A DNA stretch of 32,104 bases, from NCBI RefSeq assembly GCF_002115825.1, contig NZ_JFJZ01000048.1, positions 1-32,104 on the forward strand, read 5' to 3'. This DNA comes from Thalassospira sp. MCCC 1A01428. GTDB taxonomy: Bacteria > Pseudomonadota > Alphaproteobacteria > Rhodospirillales > Thalassospiraceae. The position numbers were made by a program, and so were the translations under genes. Every line of letters begins with the position of its first letter. The first letter of the stretch is position 1. Shown one piece after another: positions 7,679-15,290 of this stretch. The notes beneath the pieces are model-generated. The model made no database searches. It worked only from the letters and a program-made list of their open reading frames with translations, and was not told the DNA's origin.

Positions 7679-9100
7679 TCAGAATACCGCATCAAAGGAT
7701 GCCGGGGCCGGGCTGATCATTTTCACACCGCTACGCGAAATTTGCATCACGGCATAACCGCGCTGGGTTCGGCCATCGGCATTCAGGCGAAAGACACCGT
7801 CAATACCTGAAAAGCCGGTAACATTGGTTAAGCCCGCCATTGTAATACCGCTATCCGACCCGGCCAAAACAGCGGCCAGTGCCGTGCTGTCATATGACAG
7901 GCTGGCAATACGTGGTGGTTCAACCCCAAAGGTTTTACGATAACGGCTGGAAAAGGCATTCCAGTTGCCCGGTTCAGGTGCAGCAAAAATCCCGCCATTC
8001 AAGGCCGGTTCGGCAAACAGGCTGGAATCATTCCAGCCAAAGGTGCCGATATATTGCACATTAGCCGGATCAACATCGTAATAAGCCAAAAGGGCCGATA
8101 CCTGACGCAAATCGCCACCGGTTGCCGGCAGGATCAAGGCATTAAAATTCGGATCTCCTAAAGTATCCAGCCCGCCAAGCCGCTGCAGGGCCCGCTGGGA
8201 CGCACTGTCGCCAGCCGCACCCAGTTCGCGTTTACGCGCCAGCAAAGCCCCGTGGCGCTGATCATACTGGGCAAAATTCTTAACCGTCTGTTCCATCGCA
8301 TCGCTGCCAGGCTGATAGAAAGCCACCTGGCCCATGGTGCCACCGGCACTGGTAATGATCTGGTCAAGCGAAGCCGAAATCTGACGGCCATATTCATTTT
8401 GCGGCAACAGGGCAGCAAAACGGTATTTGCCCTGACTAATGGAATAGGCCGCAGCACGTTTGATCTGGTCTTCGGGCGACAGGCCGTTTACCCACACACC
8501 GGGTTCGGCGGCGCGGATATTATTGGAAAACGACAAAACCGGCACATTGGCCTGTTTGGCGATTTCACCGGCACCGCGGACCGAGTCGGAAAATAACGGA
8601 CCCAAAATCAGTTTGGCTCCGGCATTGATCGCCTTTTGTGCCGCCAGTCGTCCGCCATCGTAACTGGCTTCGGTATCGATTGGCATCAACACAAAGTCGT
8701 CAGCAGCAGCATCAAACAAGGCCAGTTCGGCAGCGTGGCGCATCGCCCGCCCCAAATCGCCGTGGGGGCCCGACAATGGCAAAAGCAAGGCCACCCGTTT
8801 ATCGGTGGTGGCGGCTTCATCATTATAAAGACCCGACAGAACCTGCCCGTCACCGGGCATGCCGTCAAACGGGCTGGGTTCACCAATCAGCCCCTGATTG
8901 GGCGCACGCGTGGCCGTATCAGGGCCATTATTGGTAACAACAGGCGCTGGCTCACGCTGTGAATCCGTGCTAGTCAGGTTCGAACTGCACGCGCCCAGCC
9001 CCAGCGAAAGGACCAACACAGATGCCGTCCGGCACGCAAACCGGCGCCACGCCGAATTCCCGTTCCTCGTCGCAGACGGATGAAGTTTCGGAAAACCCAC
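7679..9100 (-). CDS. LpoA/LppC-like lipoprotein (penicillin-binding protein activator family)
   Basis: A 473-residue lipoprotein. The N-terminus has an arginine-rich n-region, a hydrophobic core and a lipobox LGAC with the lipidated cysteine at residue 38. The body from VALLLPLSGPHGDLGRAM to the C-terminus is a periplasmic-binding-protein type I fold, as in LppC/LpoA and Leu/Ile/Val-binding proteins. Typical features are KLILGPLFSDSVRGAGEIAK and VPVLSFSNN. In enterobacteria LpoA activates PBP1A from the outer membrane; here that role is by homology only, and it lacks the N-terminal TPR part of gammaproteobacterial LpoA. The GTG at 9100 is preferred to the GTG at 9109, because GGGAGG lies 8 nt before the former. 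It is head-to-head with rsmI, an arrangement common in alphaproteobacteria. Confidence 0.88.
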   Translation of the reverse strand: MGFPKLHPSATRNGNSAWRRFACRTASVLVLSLGLGACSSNLTSTDSQREPAPVVTNNGPDTATRAPNQGLIGEPSPFDGMPGDGQVLSGLYNDEAATTDKRVALLLPLSGPHGDLGRAMRHAAELALFDAAADDFVLMPIDTEASYDGGRLAAQKAINAGAKLILGPLFSDSVRGAGEIAKQANVPVLSFSNNIRAAEPGVWVNGLSPEDQIKRAAAYSISQGKYRFAALLPQNEYGRQISASLDQIITSAGGTMGQVAFYQPGSDAMEQTVKNFAQYDQRHGALLARKRELGAAGDSASQRALQRLGGLDTLGDPNFNALILPATGGDLRQVSALLAYYDVDPANVQYIGTFGWNDSSLFAEPALNGGIFAAPEPGNWNAFSSRYRKTFGVEPPRIASLSYDSTALAAVLAGSDSGITMAGLTNVTGFSGIDGVFRLNADGRTQRGYAVMQISRSGVKMISPAPASFDAVF

Positions 9101-10035
9101 TCTCTTCACCTCCCAATGGCGTTATTTCTTCGCAGGGTAATGCGGGCGATCCGGCAAGTAAACCGGATCAAACAAGGAATGACAAAACCTTGCCATTATC
9201 GGCCGGGCTTTATCTGGTTGCTACTCCAATTGGAAATTTGGGCGATATTACGTTTCGTGCGGTCGATATCCTTAAACGGGCCGAAATTATTTTGTGCGAG
9301 GACACCCGCACATCAGGCAAGCTTTTGTCACGTTTCGGCATAAAGACCAAACGCATTGCCTATCACGAACACAACGCCGAAAAAATGCGCCCCGAAATCA
9401 TGGACAGGCTTGGCAAAGGCCAGGCCATTGCCCTGATTTCCGATGCCGGAACCCCGCTGATCAATGATCCGGGTTACAAACTGGTGCGTGACTGTCAGGC
9501 GACAGGCCATACGGTAACGACGGCCCCCGGGGCTTGTTCCCCGATTGTCGCGCTGATTTTATCGGGCCTGCCCAGCGACCATTTCTTTTATGGCGGTTTT
9601 TTACCGCCCAAATCGATGGCGCGGCAAAAAGAACTGACCCGCTTTGCCCCCATTCCCGGCTCGCTGATTTTTCTTGAAAGCCCCAAACGCCTGGCGGCCT
9701 GCCTGCGTGACATGGCCGATTGCCTGGGGGAAAGTCGCCCCGCTGCCGTTACCCGCGAACTGACCAAACTGTTCGAGGAAGTCCGGCCCGGCACACTGGC
9801 AGACCTGGCCGCGCACTATGACGAGGCCGGTGCGCCCAAAGGCGAAGTCGTAATTGTGGTTGGCCCGGCACCGGCAGGATCAAATGAGCCCTCGGCCGAT
9901 GAAGTCGACGACCGGTTGCGGGTGCTGTTGCAAAGCAACCGGACCAAGGATGCAGCCGATATTCTGGCGCGCGAAACCGGCCTTAAAAAACGCGATCTTT
10001 ATAACCGCGCCCTGGAACTGGGGCAGGATAGCTAG
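9022..10035 (+). CDS. rsmI: 16S rRNA (cytidine(1402)-2'-O)-methyltransferase
   Basis: RsmI 2'-O-methylates C1402 of 16S rRNA in the decoding centre using SAM. The tetrapyrrole-methylase fold is clear: GLYLVATPIGNLGDITFRAV at the start of the conserved part, ILCEDTRTS, the SAM loop SDAGTPLINDPG, PGACSPIVALILSGLPSDHF, and the C-terminal region with TGLKKRDLYNRAL. The conserved part begins only at about residue 60. From the ATG at 9022 (AAAGGA 9 nt upstream) there is a 55-residue Ser/Pro/Asn-rich extension that overlaps the lipoprotein signal-peptide region antisense by 79 bp. An in-frame TTG at 9190 with AAGGA 11 nt upstream would give 282 residues, close to the 286 of E. coli. The start is therefore unsettled. 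yraN follows after 5 nt. Confidence 0.93.
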   Translation: MPSGTQTGATPNSRSSSQTDEVSENPLSSPPNGVISSQGNAGDPASKPDQTRNDKTLPLSAGLYLVATPIGNLGDITFRAVDILKRAEIILCEDTRTSGKLLSRFGIKTKRIAYHEHNAEKMRPEIMDRLGKGQAIALISDAGTPLINDPGYKLVRDCQATGHTVTTAPGACSPIVALILSGLPSDHFFYGGFLPPKSMARQKELTRFAPIPGSLIFLESPKRLAACLRDMADCLGESRPAAVTRELTKLFEEVRPGTLADLAAHYDEAGAPKGEVVIVVGPAPAGSNEPSADEVDDRLRVLLQSNRTKDAADILARETGLKKRDLYNRALELGQDS

Positions 10036-10040
10036 GCGCC

Positions 10041-10436
10041 ATGGGCCAATCCCCTCGGCGCCAAACCCGCAACCCGGACCAAAGATCATCCCGAGCCCTT
10101 GCCGAAAAGGCCGGTCGCCGGGCCGAAAGCCTGTGTTGTTTGTGGTTATCGATCAAGGGATACCGCATTCTGGCACGGCGCTATCGCGGTATGGGCGGCG
10201 AAATTGACATCATCGCGCAAAAATCAGGCATTCTAGTTGCCATTGAGGTCAAACACCGCACCTCTGAAAATGCGGCCCTGTTTGCGGTTACCCCGCGCCA
10301 ACAAAGCCGCATTGCCCGCAGCCTGCAAGGATTTGCCGCCCGAAACGGCCATGATGGCGACATGCGCATTGATGTGATGACGGTGCAACCATGGTGCCGC
10401 ATCCGCCATCATATCAATGTCTGGATGGGGTCATAA
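10041..10436 (+). CDS. UPF0102 (YraN-like) endonuclease-fold protein
   Basis: A 131-residue member of UPF0102. It has the PD-(D/E)XK-like core GGEIDIIAQKSGILVAIEVK, in which the Asp, the Glu and the Lys are all present, preceded by an RRAESLCCLWLSIKGYRIL helix. The nuclease fold is known for the family but its cellular role is poorly defined. The gene starts 5 nt after rsmI and is surely co-transcribed; rsmI-yraN is a widely conserved pair. Length is normal to slightly long (usually about 115-125). Confidence 0.92.
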   Translation: MGQSPRRQTRNPDQRSSRALAEKAGRRAESLCCLWLSIKGYRILARRYRGMGGEIDIIAQKSGILVAIEVKHRTSENAALFAVTPRQQSRIARSLQGFAARNGHDGDMRIDVMTVQPWCRIRHHINVWMGS

Positions 10437-10474
10437 ATACGTGCAGGCGATAATCGCAGAACAGGATGTCAGGG

Positions 10475-10891
10475 TCAGGGGTGCATTTTGGCCCCTTTGA
10501 CAATTTTATCCGCCACCCGTTTTTCCGCCCGCAATGCAATGCCAACCACTTTGGCATCATCCGGGGCAAATTGCGCAAAAACCTCGCGGTTGGCGGCGTC
10601 ATGGCCGGTTGAAAACATTTCCTCGATATAAAGCGAGGCCGGAACGCCACGATCAATGATGCGATTGTGGATTTTACCCAATGTTGCCTGGTCGGCTGCC
10701 AGCACGATGGCGGGTTGCACCGACATGGGATTGTATTTATTGCCGTTGCGATCCACATAATCTTCGCCGATGATTTCGGGAAATTTTGCGATAATACCGC
10801 TCATCAAAAAGGCTGTCACATTTAGCGACTGCCAGCTTTCAAGGTCGTTTCGCAATACAATGGCAACTTTGGTATCAAACATGAACGTCAT
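10475..10891 (-). CDS. DUF2000 family protein
   Basis: About 138 residues. The conserved part begins FDTKVAIVLRNDLESWQSLN, continues with PEIIGEDYVDRNGNKYNPMS, and ends VADKIVKGAKMHP, matching the DUF2000 family (peptidyl-tRNA-hydrolase-like fold, function unknown). The frame is open much further upstream, but that region is the antisense of the AraC gene. Of the three close ATGs (10900, 10891, 10882), the ones at 10891 and 10882 fit the family start; 10891 is used here. The upstream ribosome-binding signal is weak for all. The divergent AraC gene starts only 29 bp away, so the regulator probably controls this gene. That is inference. Confidence 0.8.
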   Translation of the reverse strand: MTFMFDTKVAIVLRNDLESWQSLNVTAFLMSGIIAKFPEIIGEDYVDRNGNKYNPMSVQPAIVLAADQATLGKIHNRIIDRGVPASLYIEEMFSTGHDAANREVFAQFAPDDAKVVGIALRAEKRVADKIVKGAKMHP

Positions 10892-10920
10892 AATCCGCAT
10901 AGCTAATGAAAGGGGAAAAG

Positions 10921-11814
10921 ATGACTTCGCTTGTAACCTCCCCCGATAGCGCCGGTATTGAACGTTTGTGCAATCTTTCCACCCGCGAACGTTTTTTAAC
11001 CGCCCCGGCCCTGCCCGGCATTGAACGGATAGAAGCACAGTTTTACGGCGATATGTTTTCCCCGCATCGCCACGATACCTATGCGCTGGGGGTAACCTTG
11101 CACGGGGTGCAAACATTTTCGTATCGAGGGGCCAAACAATTTAGCCAGCCAGGCAATATCATCGTCCTGCACCCCGATGAAATCCACGATGGCGGGGCCG
11201 GCACCGAAGCCGGTTTGCGTTATCGGATGCTCTATCTGGAACCGTCATTATTACGGCGCGGGCTGGGTGAAAATGCCGGTAGTTTACCCTTTGTCGCCCA
11301 GCCGGTTTTTTCGGACCCGGCCCTGTCTGCTACCTTGCTTGAAATGCTGGCCCATCTTGACAGCGACCTTGATGAATTGCTGATTGATCAACTGGTATGC
11401 GGAATCGCCGAAGGGCTGTCGCGCCACGCGAAACAGCCGATTCGCCGCAGCAAAAACCTTGCAACCACCCGCATGGAACGTGCGCGCCAGTTCCTGGAAG
11501 CCAACATCAATGATGTCGTTACCTCGGCGGAACTTGAAGACGTTACCGGGCTGGATCGCTATACCCTGATCCGGCAGTTCAAGGCCTGTTTTGCCACCAC
11601 CCCGCACCGGTTTCTGGTCATGCGGCGGTTACAGCGCGCCAAAACCCTGATCGCGCAAGGCGAACCATTGGCCGGTATTGCGGCTGAAACCGGTTTTGCC
11701 GATCAAAGCCACCTCAACCGCCATTTCAAACAGGCCTTTGGCATTACACCGGGCCGTTGGGCCGATATGATCCGACCACACCAAAGCCCGTCCATGCCGC
11801 TGATTGCCCCGTAA
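10921..11814 (+). CDS. AraC-family transcriptional regulator
   Basis: About 297 residues. An N-terminal cupin-type sensing domain contains HRHDTYALGVTLHGVQTFSY and PGNIIVLHPDEIHDG. The C-terminal double helix-turn-helix (last 100 residues) contains LEDVTGLDRYTLIRQFKACF and GIAAETGFADQSHLNRHFKQ, ending with the ITPGRW signature. The ATG at 10921 is used because AGGGGA lies directly before it, while an ATG at 10906 lies upstream of that site. The regulator is divergent from the DUF2000 gene with almost no spacer. The histidine-rich cupin suggests a small-molecule ligand, but which one is unknown. Confidence 0.92.
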   Translation: MTSLVTSPDSAGIERLCNLSTRERFLTAPALPGIERIEAQFYGDMFSPHRHDTYALGVTLHGVQTFSYRGAKQFSQPGNIIVLHPDEIHDGGAGTEAGLRYRMLYLEPSLLRRGLGENAGSLPFVAQPVFSDPALSATLLEMLAHLDSDLDELLIDQLVCGIAEGLSRHAKQPIRRSKNLATTRMERARQFLEANINDVVTSAELEDVTGLDRYTLIRQFKACFATTPHRFLVMRRLQRAKTLIAQGEPLAGIAAETGFADQSHLNRHFKQAFGITPGRWADMIRPHQSPSMPLIAP

Positions 11815-11904
11815 TATGACCCCAGATATTACCCTGAAACAAAATCGGCAGGCATTGCTGCCCGCCGACTGTAAACAGAATAGATTTATCTGCAATCAGG
11901 CACA

Positions 11905-12927
11905 TCAGCCCTTGCGATACCCACTCTGACGTTCCAGCATCCAGCCCGGATATTCTACCGGCAAGGCACTGACAGCGTTCAGGGCTTCAAGGTCGGCGCC
12001 GGTCAGTTTGATGCCGGTTGCCTTGATATTATCTTCAAGCTGTTCGGTGCGTTTTGCCCCGACAATAACGCTGGTCACCGCTTGCTGATGCAGCAACCAC
12101 GCCAGAGCAATTTGCGCCACACTGCAATCATGCGCCCGGGCAACAACCCGCATTGTGTCGATACAGTCATAGGCGCGGTCGCGGTTTACCGGCGGAAAAT
12201 CGAAACTGGCCCGGCGGCCTTCGCCATCGGTTTCGTTATCGCGGTCATATTTGCCGCTCAGCAATCCCCCGGCAAGCGGGCTCCAGACCATAAGACCCAC
12301 ATTTTCCGACTTTAACATCGGTACAATTTCGCGTTCCAGGTCACGCCCAGCCAATGTGTAATAAGCCTGCAGTGACGCAAACCGTGCCAGGTGATGGCGT
12401 TCGGAAATGCCCAGTGCCTTTACAATTTGCCACGCAGCCCAGTTTGACACGCCGATATAGCGAACATGCCCGTGTTTCACCAGGGTATCCAACGCATCCA
12501 GCGTTTCTTCAATGGGTGTTGCGGTATCAAACCCGTGAATCTGATACAGGTCGATATGGTCGAGCTGCAACCGTTTCAAGCTGGCCCTGGCCTGATCCAT
12601 GATGTGATGGCGCGAGGCCCCGGTGGAATTGACATTAGCCCCCATACGACCAAAAACCTTGGTGGCAACCACCACATCTTCGCGCGCCACCCCCAGGTTT
12701 TTCAGGGCCTGACCGGTAATTTCTTCCGATTTGCCTTCTGCATAGACATTGGCGGTATCAATAAAATTGATTCCGGCATCAAGGGCGGTTTTCACCAGCT
12801 GATCAGCATCACCTTGCTGAACCTTGCCGATTTTTTGCCACATCTCGCCCTGGCCGCCAAAGGTCATGGTGCCCAGGCACAGTTCCGAGACAAAAAGCCC
12901 GGTTTGACCAAGTTTGTTATATTGCAA
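11905..12927 (-). CDS. Aldo/keto reductase
   Basis: A 340-residue NADPH-dependent TIM-barrel oxidoreductase. The catalytic tetrad is complete: D57 and Y62 (IDTANVY), K90 (VATKVF) and H131 (YQIHGFD). GVSNWAAWQ and SPLAGGLLSGKY are typical of the AKR11/12-like branch (general stress or sugar aldehyde reductases). The substrate is not predictable. The start is a TTG at 12927 with AAAGGA 8 nt before it. The upstream region carries a perfect 12-bp palindrome that overlaps a possible promoter. It runs toward the AraC gene, leaving a 90-bp gap. Confidence 0.93.
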   Translation of the reverse strand: MQYNKLGQTGLFVSELCLGTMTFGGQGEMWQKIGKVQQGDADQLVKTALDAGINFIDTANVYAEGKSEEITGQALKNLGVAREDVVVATKVFGRMGANVNSTGASRHHIMDQARASLKRLQLDHIDLYQIHGFDTATPIEETLDALDTLVKHGHVRYIGVSNWAAWQIVKALGISERHHLARFASLQAYYTLAGRDLEREIVPMLKSENVGLMVWSPLAGGLLSGKYDRDNETDGEGRRASFDFPPVNRDRAYDCIDTMRVVARAHDCSVAQIALAWLLHQQAVTSVIVGAKRTEQLEDNIKATGIKLTGADLEALNAVSALPVEYPGWMLERQSGYRKG

Positions 12928-12967
12928 CGGTTCGGTCCTTTCTTAAGCGGGGAAGAAAGAGTGCCGC

Positions 12968-12979
12968 GGTTTTAAAACC
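12968..12979 (-). promoter_or_regulatory. 12-bp palindrome upstream of the aldo/keto reductase
   Basis: GGTTTTAAAACC is a perfect palindrome 41 bp before the TTG start. On the minus strand a weak TTGCCT box lies 15 bp upstream of TAAAAC inside the palindrome, so a bound protein would block the -10. A second small repeat, TACC-ACAC-GGTA, lies at 12998-13009. Confidence 0.35.
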
Positions 12980-13313
12980 AGCCCCGAACAGGCAACTTAC
13001 CACACGGTAGCGCCCCGGGCAGATCCACACACGGACACGAAAGATGCACTAAACATAACCGTGATGCGGTTGCTGGCAATGGGCTCCGTAGGATCAGGCA
13101 AGGATCAAGGCGTATTATTTCATCGTCACCCGTCGCCACCCGAAAACAGGCAAGGCCAGCTTAAAAGTGGTGGAATTAACCATCAAAAGACTGTTTTTAG
13201 GCCAAAAAACCCGCCAAACAGCATCAACACCCCCTGCAATACCCTGCTTTTTTAAAACTCCTTAACATCCGTGGCCCATAGTAAGCGTTGCAATGGGGCG
13301 GACAGGTAGTTCA
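12980..13313. other. Divergent intergenic region without a gene
   Basis: Lies between the aldo/keto reductase (minus) and the BON lipoprotein (plus). Short frames here have no ribosome-binding site or recognisable protein. An imperfect GTTTTT/AAAAAC inverted repeat occurs at 13193-13210. I could not identify a convincing promoter for the BON gene. Confidence 0.5.
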
Positions 13314-13976
13314 ATGACGTCTATTTCCAAACCGGGCAATCATCATGACCCGGGACAAAAATATAACAGGCACAAATTTCCTGCACGTCTGGGCGCTTGC
13401 CTTTTGCTGGGCGCTGCCTTGCTGGCAAATGGCGGCTGCACATCGCTGGTGGTAGGGGCCGGTGCCACTGCCGGTGTCGCTGCGATGCAGGAACGGGGCT
13501 TTAAAAACTCGGTCAGTGATAACGCCATCAACGCCAATTTATGGCGCAAATATCTGGAAATCGACAAGCAGATGTTTGTCGATATCGAAATTGAAGTGGT
13601 CGAAGGCGAAGTATTGCTGGCGGGATACGTTCCCACTGCCGATGTCGAAATGACAGCTGTAAAAACCGCGTGGCAAACCGATGGTGTAAAACGCGTGATC
13701 AACCAATTAAAGGTTGGCAAGGAAGTTGGCCTGATTGATGCGGCCAACGATCTTTTGATCAGTACGCGCATAAAAACCGCGCTGATGTTTGACAGCCGCG
13801 TTTATGCGATTAACTACAATATAGAAACCGTTGACGGCACTGTTTACCTGATGGGGATCGCCCAGAACAAGGACGAGCTTGATCGGGTTATTTCGCATGT
13901 GCGTGCGACGAGTTATGTTAAAAAGGTTGTCAGTTTCGTTCGTTTAAAAGACGACCCTACACGCAAGAGGACTTGA
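13314..13976 (+). CDS. BON-domain lipoprotein (OsmY/DolP-like)
   Basis: About 220 residues. A basic N-terminus is followed by a hydrophobic segment and a cysteine in LLANGGCTSLVVGAGATAG. The lipobox is imperfect, with Asn where Leu is usual. Two BON domains follow: VDIEIEVVEGEVLLAGYVPT around the middle and YNIETVDGTVYLMGIAQNKD near the end, with RVISHVRATSYVKKVVSFV closing the second. DolP (YraP) of E. coli is the closest named analogue, an outer-membrane integrity factor. The ATG at 13314 is preferred to that at 13293 because CAGG lies 7 nt before it. The stop overlaps the start of the next gene, so the two are translationally coupled. Confidence 0.88.
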   Translation: MTSISKPGNHHDPGQKYNRHKFPARLGACLLLGAALLANGGCTSLVVGAGATAGVAAMQERGFKNSVSDNAINANLWRKYLEIDKQMFVDIEIEVVEGEVLLAGYVPTADVEMTAVKTAWQTDGVKRVINQLKVGKEVGLIDAANDLLISTRIKTALMFDSRVYAINYNIETVDGTVYLMGIAQNKDELDRVISHVRATSYVKKVVSFVRLKDDPTRKRT

Positions 13977-14974
13977 AAATCACAGGCGTCATCCCGGAAA
14001 CAGATCGTCAGAAATCGGCTTTGCGGTGGCTGGAATCGTATGCGCAAGGACAATATCCTGACGCGACAGCGGCCGAGGCAGCGTTGCATTTTGCCAGTCT
14101 GGACAAGACCGACCGTGATATTTCGCCTTATCTGGCCCGGCTTGATGACATTTGTGCCGACCTGGAGCGCAGCATTGCCGATGCCGCCGGAGCAGGCGGC
14201 AGTTCGCCGCGCGTGATGGACCTGGCAATTGCCCTGCAACATGTCATTCCCGGATATCATGGGTATCAGGGCGACGAGGAAAATTACGACGATACCGACA
14301 ACGCCAACCTGATGAGCGTGATTGACCGCAAACGTGGCCTGCCTGTGGCACTGGCACTGTTGTATTTACATGCGGCAACGCGTTGCGGCCTTGATATGAC
14401 CGGCATCGATTTTCCCGGTCATTTCCTGTTGCGCCTTGAAGCCCACGGGGAACGGGTACTGATTGACCCGTTTCACAATGGTATTGTTTTAGGTGCCGCC
14501 GAACTGCGTGAACTTTTGAAAGCCTTTCAGGGACTGGATGCCGAACTACAGCCCGAACATTACCGCGAGGCGAACGAAAGAACGATTTTGTTGCGCCTGC
14601 AAAATAACATCAAGGTCCGGGCCCTTCGCAGTGGTGACCTTGCCTATGCCACAACCATTCTTGAACGCTGCCTGATCATTGCCCCGGATGAAGCCGGGTT
14701 ATGGCATCAGGCCGGAACACTTCACGCCCGCCTTAACAATGATGAAAAGGCACTGGCCGCCTTCGAGAAATTTCTGGCCCTTAACCATGATCAGCGCCAT
14801 CACCAGCGCATCCGCAGCCTTGCAGCCGAATTGCGCGACAGAATTGCCGGCATAAAACCCGACGACACACACGCAGAAACCTCATCGTCCCCCGATGCCG
14901 ACGAAACCGTTATACAGTTTCATCCGACAAAACCATCGGCGGACAAAACACCTGATGACCCTTCGCCAGCGTAG
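13973..14974 (+). CDS. SirB1-type transglutaminase-like protein with TPR
   Basis: A 333-residue protein. Residues about 100-200 match the SirB1 / transglutaminase-like 2 family: RKRGLPVALALLYLHAATRC, GIDFPGHFLLRL and VLIDPFHNG. The cysteine and histidine seen here could be the catalytic pair of the fold. A TPR-like segment follows (ATTILERCLIIAPDEAGLWH, then HARLNNDEKALAAFEKFLAL). The tail is an acidic, Ser/Pro-rich disordered stretch. The start is a TTG whose last two bases are part of the TGA stop of the BON gene, with AGAGG just upstream. The function of SirB1 proteins is not well defined. Confidence 0.86.
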   Translation: MKITGVIPETDRQKSALRWLESYAQGQYPDATAAEAALHFASLDKTDRDISPYLARLDDICADLERSIADAAGAGGSSPRVMDLAIALQHVIPGYHGYQGDEENYDDTDNANLMSVIDRKRGLPVALALLYLHAATRCGLDMTGIDFPGHFLLRLEAHGERVLIDPFHNGIVLGAAELRELLKAFQGLDAELQPEHYREANERTILLRLQNNIKVRALRSGDLAYATTILERCLIIAPDEAGLWHQAGTLHARLNNDEKALAAFEKFLALNHDQRHHQRIRSLAAELRDRIAGIKPDDTHAETSSSPDADETVIQFHPTKPSADKTPDDPSPA

Positions 14975-15290
14975 CTGGTTGATTCTGCGTCAGAAACACA
15001 TCGCGGCATTAGCAAATATTTTGCAGGCATGAAACGGCCTTTAACAATTATTCACATATCTCACCAAGATCATCAGACATAATCTATAAGAATTTAATTA
15101 TTAAAAATAACTCAAATTAAAGCAAAATAGCATTAAATAAAATTTCCTAATTTATATTTGGCAAAATGTTCGTTCCGAAAATTCGGCATTAAGGCAAGGA
15201 TCGTTAGCCAGTTGAAAACACCAGAAATTCGCGCCTTTACGCGAATACAAACCGGTCTTTCGCGCCAGCCCGTCCTGTTAAAACTTCAAA
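14975..15290. other. Convergent gap with an AT-rich core
   Basis: Between the SirB1 gene (plus) and the MFS gene (minus). Bases about 15040-15170 are strikingly AT-rich compared with the GC-rich genes on both sides. A 7-bp hairpin ATTCGCG/CGCGAAT sits at 15227-15246, close to the MFS stop, and could act as a weak terminator. I see no gene. Confidence 0.6.

Noticed and set aside
13061..13255. 64-codon open frame between the aldo/keto reductase and the BON gene
   Set aside because: No ribosome-binding site, no protein-like pattern.
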